Shown in pieces: positions 17,313-25,857 of a stretch of DNA of 64,000 bases (the stretch's first letter is position 1; each line of letters starts with the position of its first letter). The stretch comes from JAQXDR01 sp038138625. Lineage in GTDB: Bacteria > Pseudomonadota > Alphaproteobacteria > Rhodobacterales > Rhodobacteraceae. Position numbers and translations under genes: made by a program. The stretch lies in assembly GCA_038138625.1 (NCBI GenBank), contig JAYQEA010000004.1, positions 11,790 through 75,789 of the forward strand. The letters run 5' to 3'. The notes below the pieces were generated by a model, which saw only the letters and a list, made by a program, of their open reading frames with translations, did no database searches and was not told the origin of the DNA.

Positions 17313-17951
17313 ATGGTACAGGACCCACAAAAACGCGATTTAGTTAACTACGCCCCCAGCGTTACCCCATATTTTTTTGGATATGGCTCTTTGGTGAATG
17401 CGGCAACGCATAAATACAAACCCGTGTTCAAGGCGAGCCTTAGTGGTTACAAGCGCGCATGGCGATTTTCTGAACCGCACGACGCGTGTTTTCTGACCAT
17501 AATTCCAGACAAGACCAGCACTATAGACGGGCTATTGGCTCCAGTGGAGCCCAATTGGGAGACGCTGGATTTGCGTGAAACCGCCTATGATCGCTTTGAA
17601 TGCAGCGACCTTATCGAAACCAAAGCCAAACAGGTTTGTCAGGTATCCGCCTATGCGATTCCTGATCCGTCTACCTCTGGTACCAACACTGCGCGACCCA
17701 TCTTGCTTAGTTATCTTGATACCGTCATTCAGGGCTTTCATACCGTATATGGTTTGGATGGCGTTATCCGTTTTATTAACACAACAACTGGTTGGGAGAT
17801 CCCAATTCTGGACGACAGGTCAGCTCCAATCTATCCCAGAGCGCAAAATCTAACCGCCAGAGAACAAAGCCTAACGAATCAGGTGCTAGCCGACAAATCC
17901 TGCGACATACATTCGTCCGAGGATTGGAAAGCGCAAAAAAGTGAACGATAG
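17313..17951 (+). CDS. Gamma-glutamylcyclotransferase-like (AIG2/ChaC superfamily) protein
   Basis: 212 residues with the superfamily's N-terminal substrate-loop motif YFFGYGSLVN followed by SGYKRAWRFS and the beta strand SAYAIPDP, as in enzymes that release 5-oxoproline from gamma-glutamyl compounds or glutathione. The rest diverges, so the substrate is uncertain. The gene sits 108 bases before clpP on the same strand. No close ribosome binding site better than GAGGTAAG about 11 bases upstream of the ATG was seen, which is acceptable. Confidence 0.72.
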   Translation: MVQDPQKRDLVNYAPSVTPYFFGYGSLVNAATHKYKPVFKASLSGYKRAWRFSEPHDACFLTIIPDKTSTIDGLLAPVEPNWETLDLRETAYDRFECSDLIETKAKQVCQVSAYAIPDPSTSGTNTARPILLSYLDTVIQGFHTVYGLDGVIRFINTTTGWEIPILDDRSAPIYPRAQNLTAREQSLTNQVLADKSCDIHSSEDWKAQKSER

Positions 17952-18059
17952 GCAGGGGTTCAATTTGTCCTAGGCCCCTTGCAGCCCTACATTGCCGCCA
18001 CTAAGACTCCTTTAACAGGTGTACGATTAAGTTCGGCACAGGCTGACAGGCAGGCGAAT

Positions 18060-18689
18060 ATGAGAGATCCTCAAGAATTCTATATGAACACGCTCGTACC
18101 CATGGTGGTTGAACAAACCAGTCGGGGGGAACGGGCCTATGATATTTTTTCACGATTGCTGAAAGAACGGGTAATTTTTCTGAATGGGCCGGTTCACGAC
18201 GGTATGTCATCTTTGATCGTGGCGCAGCTGCTGCACCTTGAGGCAGAGAACCCGTCAAAAGAAATCTCTATGTACATCAATAGCCCCGGTGGTGTGGTGA
18301 CCTCTGGATTGTCGATTTATGACACCATGCAGTATATCAAGCCTAAAATAAGCACTTTGGTCATTGGTCAGGCCGCGTCCATGGGATCGCTATTACTGAC
18401 TGCTGGTGACAACGGCATGCGTTATTCTTTGCCAAACAGCCGTATCATGGTGCATCAACCATCAGGCGGATATCAAGGTCAGGCAACCGACATCATGATC
18501 CACGCGGAAGAAACTTTGAAGTTGAAGCGGCGCTTGAACGAGATTTATGTCAAGCACACCGGCCAAACACTCAAAAAAGTCGAAGCCGCATTGGAGCGGG
18601 ACAATTTCATGTCACCTGAGGATGCCAAAGAATGGGGTCTGATTGATGAAATCCTGACAAGTCGCGTGACTACGGAAGACGAATCATAA
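18060..18689 (+). CDS. clpP: ATP-dependent Clp protease proteolytic subunit ClpP
   Basis: 209-residue serine peptidase forming the double-heptamer chamber used with ClpX and ClpA. The triad is Ser108 (GQAASMGSLLL), His132 (MVHQPSGGYQGQATD) and Asp181 (ERDNFMSPEDA). The ATG at 18060 gives the usual N-terminus (MRDPQEFYMNTLVPMVVEQT), and AGGCAGG lies upstream; an in-frame TTG at 17979 would add 27 unsupported residues. clpX follows 138 bases later; clpA is about 41 kb away in this window. Confidence 0.97.
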   Translation: MRDPQEFYMNTLVPMVVEQTSRGERAYDIFSRLLKERVIFLNGPVHDGMSSLIVAQLLHLEAENPSKEISMYINSPGGVVTSGLSIYDTMQYIKPKISTLVIGQAASMGSLLLTAGDNGMRYSLPNSRIMVHQPSGGYQGQATDIMIHAEETLKLKRRLNEIYVKHTGQTLKKVEAALERDNFMSPEDAKEWGLIDEILTSRVTTEDES

Positions 18690-18771
18690 TGACTGGGGCG
18701 GCACATCATGCAAGTGACAACTTTGAGATTGTCCCTAGCATTCTGCTGCCCTAATCTTAGAGTGTATGGAG

Positions 18772-18809
18772 GCGGTTAGATGCACAAGCATCTGCGTAAA
18801 CGAAACCGC
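18772..18809 (+). promoter_or_regulatory. Structured 5' leader of clpX
   Basis: GCGGTT (18772-18777) and AACCGC (18804-18809) can pair around an inner perfect hairpin AGATGC-ACAA-GCATCT (18778-18793). The structure ends 18 bases before the clpX start. It may protect the mRNA or mark a small processed RNA between clpP and clpX. Seen as pairing only. Confidence 0.4.
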
Positions 18810-18827
18810 AGCCTGAAAGGGTAAGCA

Positions 18828-20096
18828 ATGGCAACGAATTCCGGTGGTGACAGCAAGAACACCCTTTACTGCAGCTTTTGTGGGAAAAGCCAGCATGAGG
18901 TAAGGAAACTGATCGCTGGTCCAACCGTGTTCATCTGCGATGAGTGCGTTGAACTCTGCATGGATATCATTCGCGAGGAAACAAAAAGCAGTGGCCTCAA
19001 GGCGTCAGATGGTGTGCCAACACCTCGCGAAATATGCGGAGTTCTTGACGACTACGTCATAGGCCAGTCTGTCGCTAAACGCGTTTTATCAGTTGCCGTA
19101 CACAACCACTACAAACGACTGAACCACAGTCAAAAATCAAACGAAATCGAACTGGCCAAATCCAATATCCTGCTGATTGGACCAACTGGTTGTGGTAAAA
19201 CACTGTTGGCACAAACACTTGCGCGCATACTAGATGTACCATTTACAATGGCTGATGCAACGACACTGACTGAAGCCGGATATGTCGGTGAGGACGTTGA
19301 AAACATCATCCTTAAACTATTGCAGGCCAGTGAATACAACGTCGAAAGAGCTCAACGCGGCATCGTTTATATTGACGAAGTAGACAAAATCACCCGAAAA
19401 TCTGAAAACCCATCAATAACGCGCGACGTTTCAGGAGAAGGTGTTCAGCAGGCACTTCTAAAGTTGATGGAGGGCACAGTGGCGAGCGTCCCCCCACAAG
19501 GTGGACGTAAGCACCCGCAGCAAGAATTCCTTCAGGTGGATACTACGAACATCTTGTTCATATGCGGCGGTGCTTTCGCAGGCCTCGATCGAATCATTTC
19601 TCAGCGCGGAAAAGGTTCTGCAATGGGTTTCGCTGCTGACGTGCGTGATAAGGACGAACGCAATATTGGCGAAGTATTCCGTGATTTGGAACCGGAAGAT
19701 CTTCTCAAATTCGGACTTATTCCTGAGTTTGTCGGCCGCCTTCCTGTCATTGCAACCTTGGAAGACTTGGACGAGGATGCATTAATCATCATCCTGACCC
19801 AGCCGAAGAACGCTCTTGTGAAGCAATATCAGCGACTTTTCGAACTTGAAGATACGCAGCTCACCTTCACCGATGAAGCGCTGAGCGCTATTGCAAAGCG
19901 GGCAATCGAGAGGAAAACAGGTGCGCGTGGGTTAAGGTCTATCCTTGAAGACATCCTTTTGGATACAATGTTCGAATTACCCGGTATGGATAATGTGACT
20001 GAGATTGTGGTCAATGAAGAGGCCGCAGCCTCTGATGCTGCTCCGCTGATGATATACGCGGAAAACTCAAAGAAAGAGCCTGCATCAGCTGGATAA
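18828..20096 (+). CDS. clpX: ATP-dependent Clp protease ATP-binding subunit ClpX
   Basis: 422-residue AAA+ unfoldase. The N-terminal zinc-binding domain has four Cys (CSFCGKSQ near residue 16, and CDECVELC near 40). Walker A is GPTGCGKTLLAQ, Walker B is IVYIDEVDKI, the pore loop is AGYVGEDVE, and a C-terminal sensor-2 domain follows (KTGARGLRSILEDILLD). The ClpP-docking loop reads MGF within KGSAMGFAADV instead of the classical IGF. AAAGGGTAAGC precedes the ATG. It follows clpP, its protease partner. Confidence 0.98.
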   Translation: MATNSGGDSKNTLYCSFCGKSQHEVRKLIAGPTVFICDECVELCMDIIREETKSSGLKASDGVPTPREICGVLDDYVIGQSVAKRVLSVAVHNHYKRLNHSQKSNEIELAKSNILLIGPTGCGKTLLAQTLARILDVPFTMADATTLTEAGYVGEDVENIILKLLQASEYNVERAQRGIVYIDEVDKITRKSENPSITRDVSGEGVQQALLKLMEGTVASVPPQGGRKHPQQEFLQVDTTNILFICGGAFAGLDRIISQRGKGSAMGFAADVRDKDERNIGEVFRDLEPEDLLKFGLIPEFVGRLPVIATLEDLDEDALIIILTQPKNALVKQYQRLFELEDTQLTFTDEALSAIAKRAIERKTGARGLRSILEDILLDTMFELPGMDNVTEIVVNEEAAASDAAPLMIYAENSKKEPASAG

Positions 20097-20140
20097 CTGC
20101 CATTCAGATTGAAAAATTTCGGCGCAGGCTAGAAACTAGC

Positions 20141-20836
20141 ATGGAAACATTTTCCTTCGAATTCTGTGCTGAAGCCTTTGTCGCACTACCAAGCGGGGCA
20201 CTTTCCTGGCCTGCAAAATCAACACTGATCTTATCAGATCTGCACTTTGGAAAATCTGCGAGACAAGGACGTTACGGTGGGGCGCTCCTTCCCCCTTATG
20301 AAATACAGGAAACATTGAAACGGCTCGACGCCGATATGGAACTGACATCTCCTGCACATGTTGTTTGTTTAGGGGATAGTTTTGATGCACCAAAGCTCGA
20401 ATATTTTCTGCCCAAGCAGGAACTGGAGTGGATAGTTCGGCTACAGGCCGGGGTCAGATGGACGTGGATTGAAGGCAACCATGATCCTGGTCCCATTGCT
20501 TTGGGTGGTGAACATCTTGCGGAACTTGTGATCAATCAACTAAGCCTAAGGCATATCGCCTCCCGAAATCCTAAGGAAATATCGGGCCACTACCATCCCA
20601 AAGTGCGTTTGAATCTAGGTGGCCGAACCATAACGCGTCCCTGCTTTTTATGGGACGAAACACGACTGATTCTACCAGCGTATGGAACCTATACAGGTGG
20701 GATGTTTTGTGATTCCTCGGAATTACGTTGTCTGATGCGTAACGATGCAAAGGTCATTCTGACAGGCCAACGTCCCTGCGCCATTCCGGCGTTCGGCTTG
20801 CAATCTTCCAAACGTGATCGCATGCTCAAATCATGA
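20141..20836 (+). CDS. pdeM: Ligase-associated DNA damage response endonuclease PdeM (metallophosphoesterase)
   Basis: 231 residues of the calcineurin-like phosphoesterase fold. Metal-binding motifs: LSDLHFGKSA, CLGDSFD, EGNHDPGP, SGHYHPK and the C-terminal PAYGTYTGG. This pattern is that of PdeM, which usually travels with a ligase-associated Lhr-type helicase and an exonuclease in a DNA-damage set. Those partners are not in this window. The stop overlaps the start of the next gene (ATGA), so it is translationally coupled to the thioesterase. Confidence 0.88.
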   Translation: METFSFEFCAEAFVALPSGALSWPAKSTLILSDLHFGKSARQGRYGGALLPPYEIQETLKRLDADMELTSPAHVVCLGDSFDAPKLEYFLPKQELEWIVRLQAGVRWTWIEGNHDPGPIALGGEHLAELVINQLSLRHIASRNPKEISGHYHPKVRLNLGGRTITRPCFLWDETRLILPAYGTYTGGMFCDSSELRCLMRNDAKVILTGQRPCAIPAFGLQSSKRDRMLKS

Positions 20837-21258
20837 AACGAATTTACGACAGCTTTGCCCGTCAAGGTATGATGTCAACGCTTGGCGCAACTCTGACCCA
20901 TGTTTCCCCGGGCCATACAACGATCAAAGCACCGATCAGACCTGAGACATGCCAACAGCAAGGCGCAGCGCACGCCGGTTTAAGTTTTGCTATTGGCGAT
21001 AGCGCAGCTGGTTACGCCGCCCTTACAAAAGTACCTGAAGATCAGGAAGTTGTTACATCAGAAATGAAGATTCATTTGCTTACGCCTGCGATGGGTGACT
21101 GTCTCATTGCGTATGGCAAAGTGCTGAGAGCAGGACGCCGTTTGTTGGTGGTGACTGCCGAGGTCTATGTTCTGCAAGATGATATCGAAAAACAAGTTGC
21201 ATTTCTCACGGGTTCAATAATGCCCGTGGATATTAATTACACTCAAGTTAGCACTTAA
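20833..21258 (+). CDS. PaaI-family hotdog thioesterase
   Basis: 141 residues of the hotdog fold. The active-site region reads QQGAAHAGLSFAIGDSAAGYAA, where Gly-Ala-Ala-His-Ala-Gly corresponds to the HGG-type motif of the 4HBT/PaaI family and the following Asp is the likely catalytic acid. It hydrolyses acyl-CoA thioesters, substrate unknown. It starts in the stop codon of pdeM (ATGA); whether the coupling has biological meaning is not clear. Confidence 0.85.
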   Translation: MKRIYDSFARQGMMSTLGATLTHVSPGHTTIKAPIRPETCQQQGAAHAGLSFAIGDSAAGYAALTKVPEDQEVVTSEMKIHLLTPAMGDCLIAYGKVLRAGRRLLVVTAEVYVLQDDIEKQVAFLTGSIMPVDINYTQVST

Positions 21259-21657
21259 ATCCGCTTGCATCGCCGGTAGCCGAATAGAAATACGCAACGA
21301 CCGTTCAGATCTCTTGCAGCTTGCATGCACAACAAACCCATATGCGAAGTTGGTATGCCCGATCACGCAATCAAGACGTGTACAGCGTGATCTTGGTTCA
21401 CAAACTCAGATCATTTTCGGGCCCGATATGATATCTGTCAGACATCTGCGAAAACCGATATGTTCAAAAATATAGCATAAGGACCTGCCGGACTCGCTAG
21501 CTGATAGGCCAAAAACTGAAACAGGCTTCGCTTTTTGCTGCACGCCCAAACACACTCCGTTAAATAACTGTTATTTTTATTGAGTGTCACAAAATAACAT
21601 ACAGACAAGCTATCAATCGGGCATAAAAGTTTATGCAACCAAGAGGGGATCAACACC
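21259..21657. other. Intergenic region before the subtilase gene
   Basis: 399 bases. The last 120 are AT-rich and probably carry the subtilase promoter, with a clear AAGAGGGGATC ribosome binding site just before the ATG at 21658. I see no gene or strong hairpin in the rest. Confidence 0.5.
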
Positions 21658-23598
21658 ATGAGCAACCTGATCGAAAGCCCTTATGATGATTTCCAGCAAC
21701 TTCTTGATCTTGAGGCAAAGCAGCATCTGGACCCAGAGGCTCCGATGGAACGAGTGTTGCCCATCTTAATGCGCGTGGCAGCTCCACAAGACGAAGATAC
21801 CAATCTTGACTCCCATCGCTCAAATATCATGTCGCTTTTGCATGATATGACACAGGTTTTTGGGACAGATGTTTTTAGCGATGATCTGGAAGAGCTGGTT
21901 ATCTACCTGTCGGGGCAAAATCCGGAAAGGGCTATGGTCGATTTCTTGTCGCGGATCGTGCTCTATCTCAGAATGCCCAATTGTAGTGATTCCGCGCAAT
22001 TACATCATTTTTTATCACGCTATTCCGTCGCTTTGACCCCTCTATGGGTCGGCCCTAGGCTTAGAATTGAGGACAGGTCAGGCGTGGCCAAGCCTGCCTG
22101 TAACACTCCACCCGGCACAAGTGATGTGGCCTATGCCGACTATCCCGTCGTCGGAATTATAGATGATGGAATAGGGTTCCTGAATCAGGCGTTTTGCGAG
22201 AAAGAGCAGACGCGCATAGATGCGATTTGGCTAATGACACGTCCTAGTCGCACGAGCCACGGCTATAAAATTGCCAAACGTTTAACTGGTGCCGAGGACA
22301 TTGACAGCCTGATCGACCAGGTGCGTCAGGGACGCAAACTGGAATCCGAAATCTACGACACGCTCAATCGTTCTCTGTATGCTCATGATACATATCACGC
22401 GACCAGCCGATCAGTGACCCATGGCACCCATATGCTTGGACTTGCAAGCGAGCGAACGGCACCTTTACCCGACGGCATGCGTGACCTGCTTGCCGTTGAC
22501 TTGCCTCCATTTTCCGTTCGCGACATGTCCGGACACTACCTTTCCTTTTTTGCCTATTTAGGTGTGCGGTTTATGCTGCGCCGAATGATCCAAGCCCACA
22601 AAAGCCCCAACAAAGCACCGCGCCCTTTGATAATTAATCTGAGCATCGGGATGCTGGCGGGCCCAAAAGACAACACCGGCGCGTTTCCAAGGGAATTCTT
22701 ATCCGAAGTAGATAGCTACAAACAGGCCACGCAGGGGCAGGTCACTGGTGTCTTTTCATTCGGAAACGCTGGTATGAATCGTCAAGTTGCGACAGTTGAT
22801 CTGAAACAAGGTACAAGCACACAGCTTGACTGGCGGCTGCTTCCTGATGACCGCACAGCTAGCTTTTTGGAACTGCGTGGCCCTTGTGATTTGGAGGTCG
22901 CAATAGAATGCTTGGCCGATTGCGACGGGCCAAGCCATTTTGTGCGTCCGACAGCGGGAACGTATCAGGACATCAAAAAGGACGGGCGTCTAGCTGCGCG
23001 CATATATGGCAATTGGTCCATGATTTCGTCAGAAAATCAGAACACGACCGATATCACAGAATGGTGTTTTGGTAGAACAGCTGTCACGCATAAGGCTGAT
23101 GGGTTAATCATCGCCCTTCGACCCACCCATGACCACCTACACCCCATAAGTGACGCACCCGGACTTTGGCGTATTCATATCAGGTCAGCAACCGGAGGAA
23201 GAGTTACCTGCCAAATCCAATCCGACGATACGCCGCCGGGCTATTTGAACCACGGACGCCAGTCCTATTTCGAGGATCCGCAACACGGCGATGTTGATCC
23301 AGTCACTGCAATGGGCAGTTATTCTGCAATGATTCCCGTTAGTAATGATCATGTTAGTGTAAACGCTCTTAGGTGGACGCCATCCGGTAATCTGGAAGAA
23401 ACGATGCCCTATGCATCTCAAGGCGGATTGTTCGACATTAACTCTGCTGATACTGGTGTTGTGATCGAAGATCACTTCAGAGCGGGGGGGTTAAGTGGGC
23501 TTGGAACTTTAACCGGAACCACTGCGCGAATGGGCGGCACCAGTGCTGCAGCTGCCCGATATACCGCCTATCTGGCGACGCGCGCTGTGACTTCTTAG
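21658..23598 (+). CDS. Subtilisin-like serine peptidase (S8 family), no signal peptide
   Basis: 646 residues. An N-terminal helical region (about 1-160) without signal peptide or membrane helix precedes an S8 domain. The triad is visible: Asp169 in VVGIIDDGIG, His255 in VTHGTHMLGLAS and Ser629 in GGTSAAAA. The oxyanion Asn is Asn370 in FSFGNAG. The domain is very long: about 260 residues lie between the oxyanion Asn and the Ser, probably a beta-rich insert, and about 85 residues lie between Asp and His. Without an export signal it should act in the cytoplasm. It is flanked by unrelated genes, and its own 399-base leader suggests independent control. Substrate and role are unknown. Confidence 0.85.
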   Translation: MSNLIESPYDDFQQLLDLEAKQHLDPEAPMERVLPILMRVAAPQDEDTNLDSHRSNIMSLLHDMTQVFGTDVFSDDLEELVIYLSGQNPERAMVDFLSRIVLYLRMPNCSDSAQLHHFLSRYSVALTPLWVGPRLRIEDRSGVAKPACNTPPGTSDVAYADYPVVGIIDDGIGFLNQAFCEKEQTRIDAIWLMTRPSRTSHGYKIAKRLTGAEDIDSLIDQVRQGRKLESEIYDTLNRSLYAHDTYHATSRSVTHGTHMLGLASERTAPLPDGMRDLLAVDLPPFSVRDMSGHYLSFFAYLGVRFMLRRMIQAHKSPNKAPRPLIINLSIGMLAGPKDNTGAFPREFLSEVDSYKQATQGQVTGVFSFGNAGMNRQVATVDLKQGTSTQLDWRLLPDDRTASFLELRGPCDLEVAIECLADCDGPSHFVRPTAGTYQDIKKDGRLAARIYGNWSMISSENQNTTDITEWCFGRTAVTHKADGLIIALRPTHDHLHPISDAPGLWRIHIRSATGGRVTCQIQSDDTPPGYLNHGRQSYFEDPQHGDVDPVTAMGSYSAMIPVSNDHVSVNALRWTPSGNLEETMPYASQGGLFDINSADTGVVIEDHFRAGGLSGLGTLTGTTARMGGTSAAAARYTAYLATRAVTS

Positions 23599-23618
23599 AC
23601 CAATTTATCAAATAGCCG

Positions 23619-24521
23619 TCATCCCGATCCGCCACGACGCAAACCTGCCAGCGCCTTTATGTGGTCTGGCCCCATGCCACAGCATCCTCCGATCAAGGAC
23701 ACCCCCCTTTCCAACCATCTTTTACAATCAGCAGCATAAATATCCGGAGAAACAGTTGTTTCAAATTTGCAGGTGTCTCCCTCGAACTCTCCAGAATGGG
23801 CATAGACACCAACATACCGGTCCCAATGCTTGGCCACAACGTCCAGACACGCGTCGATATACTCAATCCGCGTGTGCATTATGCTGATCAAGGGGACGTC
23901 AGTGCCGCGTAACGCATCCAGTGCATCCGCGAGGGTGTCTTCATTATAAAGCAAGAGCGCGCCATCACGATTCTTGCGCAGGCTAAGACCGACCCAAACC
24001 GGCAATCCAGCAGTTTGCGCCGCGCGTAACGCAACCATCATTTTGTCAATATCAATCATCATTTCAAGCATCAGCACATCCGCACCGCTGTCTGCCATTA
24101 TTCGGGCTTGCTCTTTGATGTTATGGTCCAGAACATCGAGGGGCACATGCTTACCTGTCCAAGACCAATACGATATGCCTCCCGCAACAAGGACGTCCGC
24201 ACGTCCTGATGCTGCACGCGCTTCACATGCCAATTGGACTGCTTGGCGGGTGTATTCCTCAAACAGGGCTTCTTGACCCGCATCTGCCAGCGCATGTCGA
24301 CTGGCCGCAAAGGTATTTGAAATGATGACCTGCGCACCAACGTTTATATAATCGAGGTGAATGTCACGTAAAAGATCAGGATGACTTAACGTTCCGCCAC
24401 CATTCCATGCGTTTTCCAGCTGCGGAACGCCACGGCGTTCTAACTCCGTCCCGGTACCACCGTCAATCACGCAGATTTCACCGGCGTTTAGCCGTGCCAG
24501 CAAGATATCATAAGCACTCAT
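23619..24521 (-). CDS. Homocysteine S-methyltransferase family protein with altered zinc site
   Basis: 300 residues, Pfam-type S-methyl-transferase barrel: CVIDGGTGTELERRGVP at the N-terminus, VIISNTFAASRHAL, and the C-terminal zinc motif IGGCCGMGPDHI (Cys280-Cys281). The third zinc ligand, normally Cys in a GINC segment, appears to be His216 in LISIMHTRIEY. It may therefore use another substrate or metal geometry. The ATG at 24521 is chosen; a GTG seven codons upstream is possible. It is convergent with the subtilase gene and lies 151 bases after the start side of the aminotransferase operon, on the same strand. Confidence 0.85.
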   Translation of the reverse strand: MSAYDILLARLNAGEICVIDGGTGTELERRGVPQLENAWNGGGTLSHPDLLRDIHLDYINVGAQVIISNTFAASRHALADAGQEALFEEYTRQAVQLACEARAASGRADVLVAGGISYWSWTGKHVPLDVLDHNIKEQARIMADSGADVLMLEMMIDIDKMMVALRAAQTAGLPVWVGLSLRKNRDGALLLYNEDTLADALDALRGTDVPLISIMHTRIEYIDACLDVVAKHWDRYVGVYAHSGEFEGDTCKFETTVSPDIYAADCKRWLERGVSLIGGCCGMGPDHIKALAGLRRGGSG

Positions 24522-24672
24522 GCGCCGCTCTTTTGCAACCACACCCGGACCGTAACCCGATATCCCTTTTGTGCCAAGGTGGATGAATGGCGGAAAAGGG
24601 AAGCCCCGGCGCCATGCTTACCATTTGGTTTATATGACTGCGAGCATGCCATTCATCACACTCATGAAGACG

Positions 24673-25857
24673 TCAAACACCAACAGCCACAATCGCCTGC
24701 GCCAGCACTGGCACTGTTTGCGCATTCAAACCCGCAATATTCATGCGGCTGTCTCCCACCATGTAGACCCCATGATCTTTACGCAGCGCATCGACCTGCG
24801 AGGGTGTTGCCCCAATTCTTGAAAACATCCCGCGGTGTTGCGACAAAAAACCGAAACGATCCGAACCTGAAAGCCTTTTTAGCTCATCCGCAAGCTGTTC
24901 ACGCAATGACAACATACCGGAACGCACCTCTTCAAGTTCACGCATCCAGTCCGACCGCAACTCGGAATCTTGCAAAACCATCGTCACAAGACGTGCCCCA
25001 TGATCAGGCGGAAAGCTGTAATTTTGCCGGTTCAGGAACGCCAGAGCCCCCTGATTTACGCTGTGTCTCTTGGCGTCGGATGACAAACACATCAATAAAC
25101 CCGTGCGTTCACGATAGATACCAAAATTCTTTGAGCAGCTCGCAGCTATCAGCATTTCAGGCAAATCGCGCGCCAACAAACGCACGCCCTGCGCATCCTC
25201 TTCCAGCCCGTCCCCAAATCCCTGATAGGCAATATCCACCATGGCTGTTGCGCCGGTCTTTTGCAGCAGCGCAGACACCTCTTTCCATTGAGACAGGTTC
25301 AGGTTTGCGCCCGTGGGGTTATGACAACACCCGTGCAGCAACACAACATCGCCGGGCTTGGCCACAGACAGATCTGCCATCATGCCTTCAAAATCAACAC
25401 CCCGCGTTTCAGCATCAAAGTACCGATAAGGGATAGTCTCAATCTTCATATGCTTCAGGATAGAAAGATGGTTTGGCCAAGTTGGATCACTGACAAAAAT
25501 ACGCACGTCACGTTTGGCCATGAGGGCAAGGTCAAAGGCCTGACGAACGGCGCCCGTGCCACCCGGTGTCGCAGCCGCCGCAATTTGGTTACGTGGCACA
25601 GCGTCCCCTAAAATCATATGGATCATCACGTCTGCAAAACCGGGATCGCCTGCAAGACCGACATAAGATTTGGTTGCCTCGATATCCCACAGGCGTTTCT
25701 CTGCCGTTTTGACCGCTCGCATAACCGGGGTTTGACCTTCGGCATTTCTATATACGCCGACACCCAGGTCTATCTTGGCTTCGCGGGGATCCGCTTTGTA
25801 GGCCGCAACAAGGGCAAGTATCTTGTCTGCGGGTTGTTCGTTCAAAGCCTCAAACAT
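24673..25857 (-). CDS. Aromatic amino acid / aspartate aminotransferase, class I
   Basis: 394-residue fold type I PLP enzyme. The PLP lysine is Lys243 in SCSKNFGIYRERTG, with the phosphate-binding Arg nearby, HGCCHNPTGANLN as the Asn-Pro motif and the N-terminal IDLGVGVYRNAEGQTPVMRA typical of the AspC/TyrB group. It interconverts aspartate or aromatic amino acids with their 2-oxo acids. The ATG at 25857 overlaps the sseA stop (TGATG), indicating translational coupling; both could act on cysteine or its transamination product mercaptopyruvate. Confidence 0.93.
   Translation of the reverse strand: MFEALNEQPADKILALVAAYKADPREAKIDLGVGVYRNAEGQTPVMRAVKTAEKRLWDIEATKSYVGLAGDPGFADVMIHMILGDAVPRNQIAAAATPGGTGAVRQAFDLALMAKRDVRIFVSDPTWPNHLSILKHMKIETIPYRYFDAETRGVDFEGMMADLSVAKPGDVVLLHGCCHNPTGANLNLSQWKEVSALLQKTGATAMVDIAYQGFGDGLEEDAQGVRLLARDLPEMLIAASCSKNFGIYRERTGLLMCLSSDAKRHSVNQGALAFLNRQNYSFPPDHGARLVTMVLQDSELRSDWMRELEEVRSGMLSLREQLADELKRLSGSDRFGFLSQHRGMFSRIGATPSQVDALRKDHGVYMVGDSRMNIAGLNAQTVPVLAQAIVAVGV

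Noticed and set aside
18690..18771. TTGTCC, 17 bases, TAATCT as a clpX promoter
   Set aside because: Matches the consensus in only about half of the positions; too weak to list.
18828..20096. MGF instead of IGF in the ClpX loop as a sign of lost ClpP binding
   Set aside because: As far as I recall, ClpX proteins of this lineage carry the same change, so it is probably normal.
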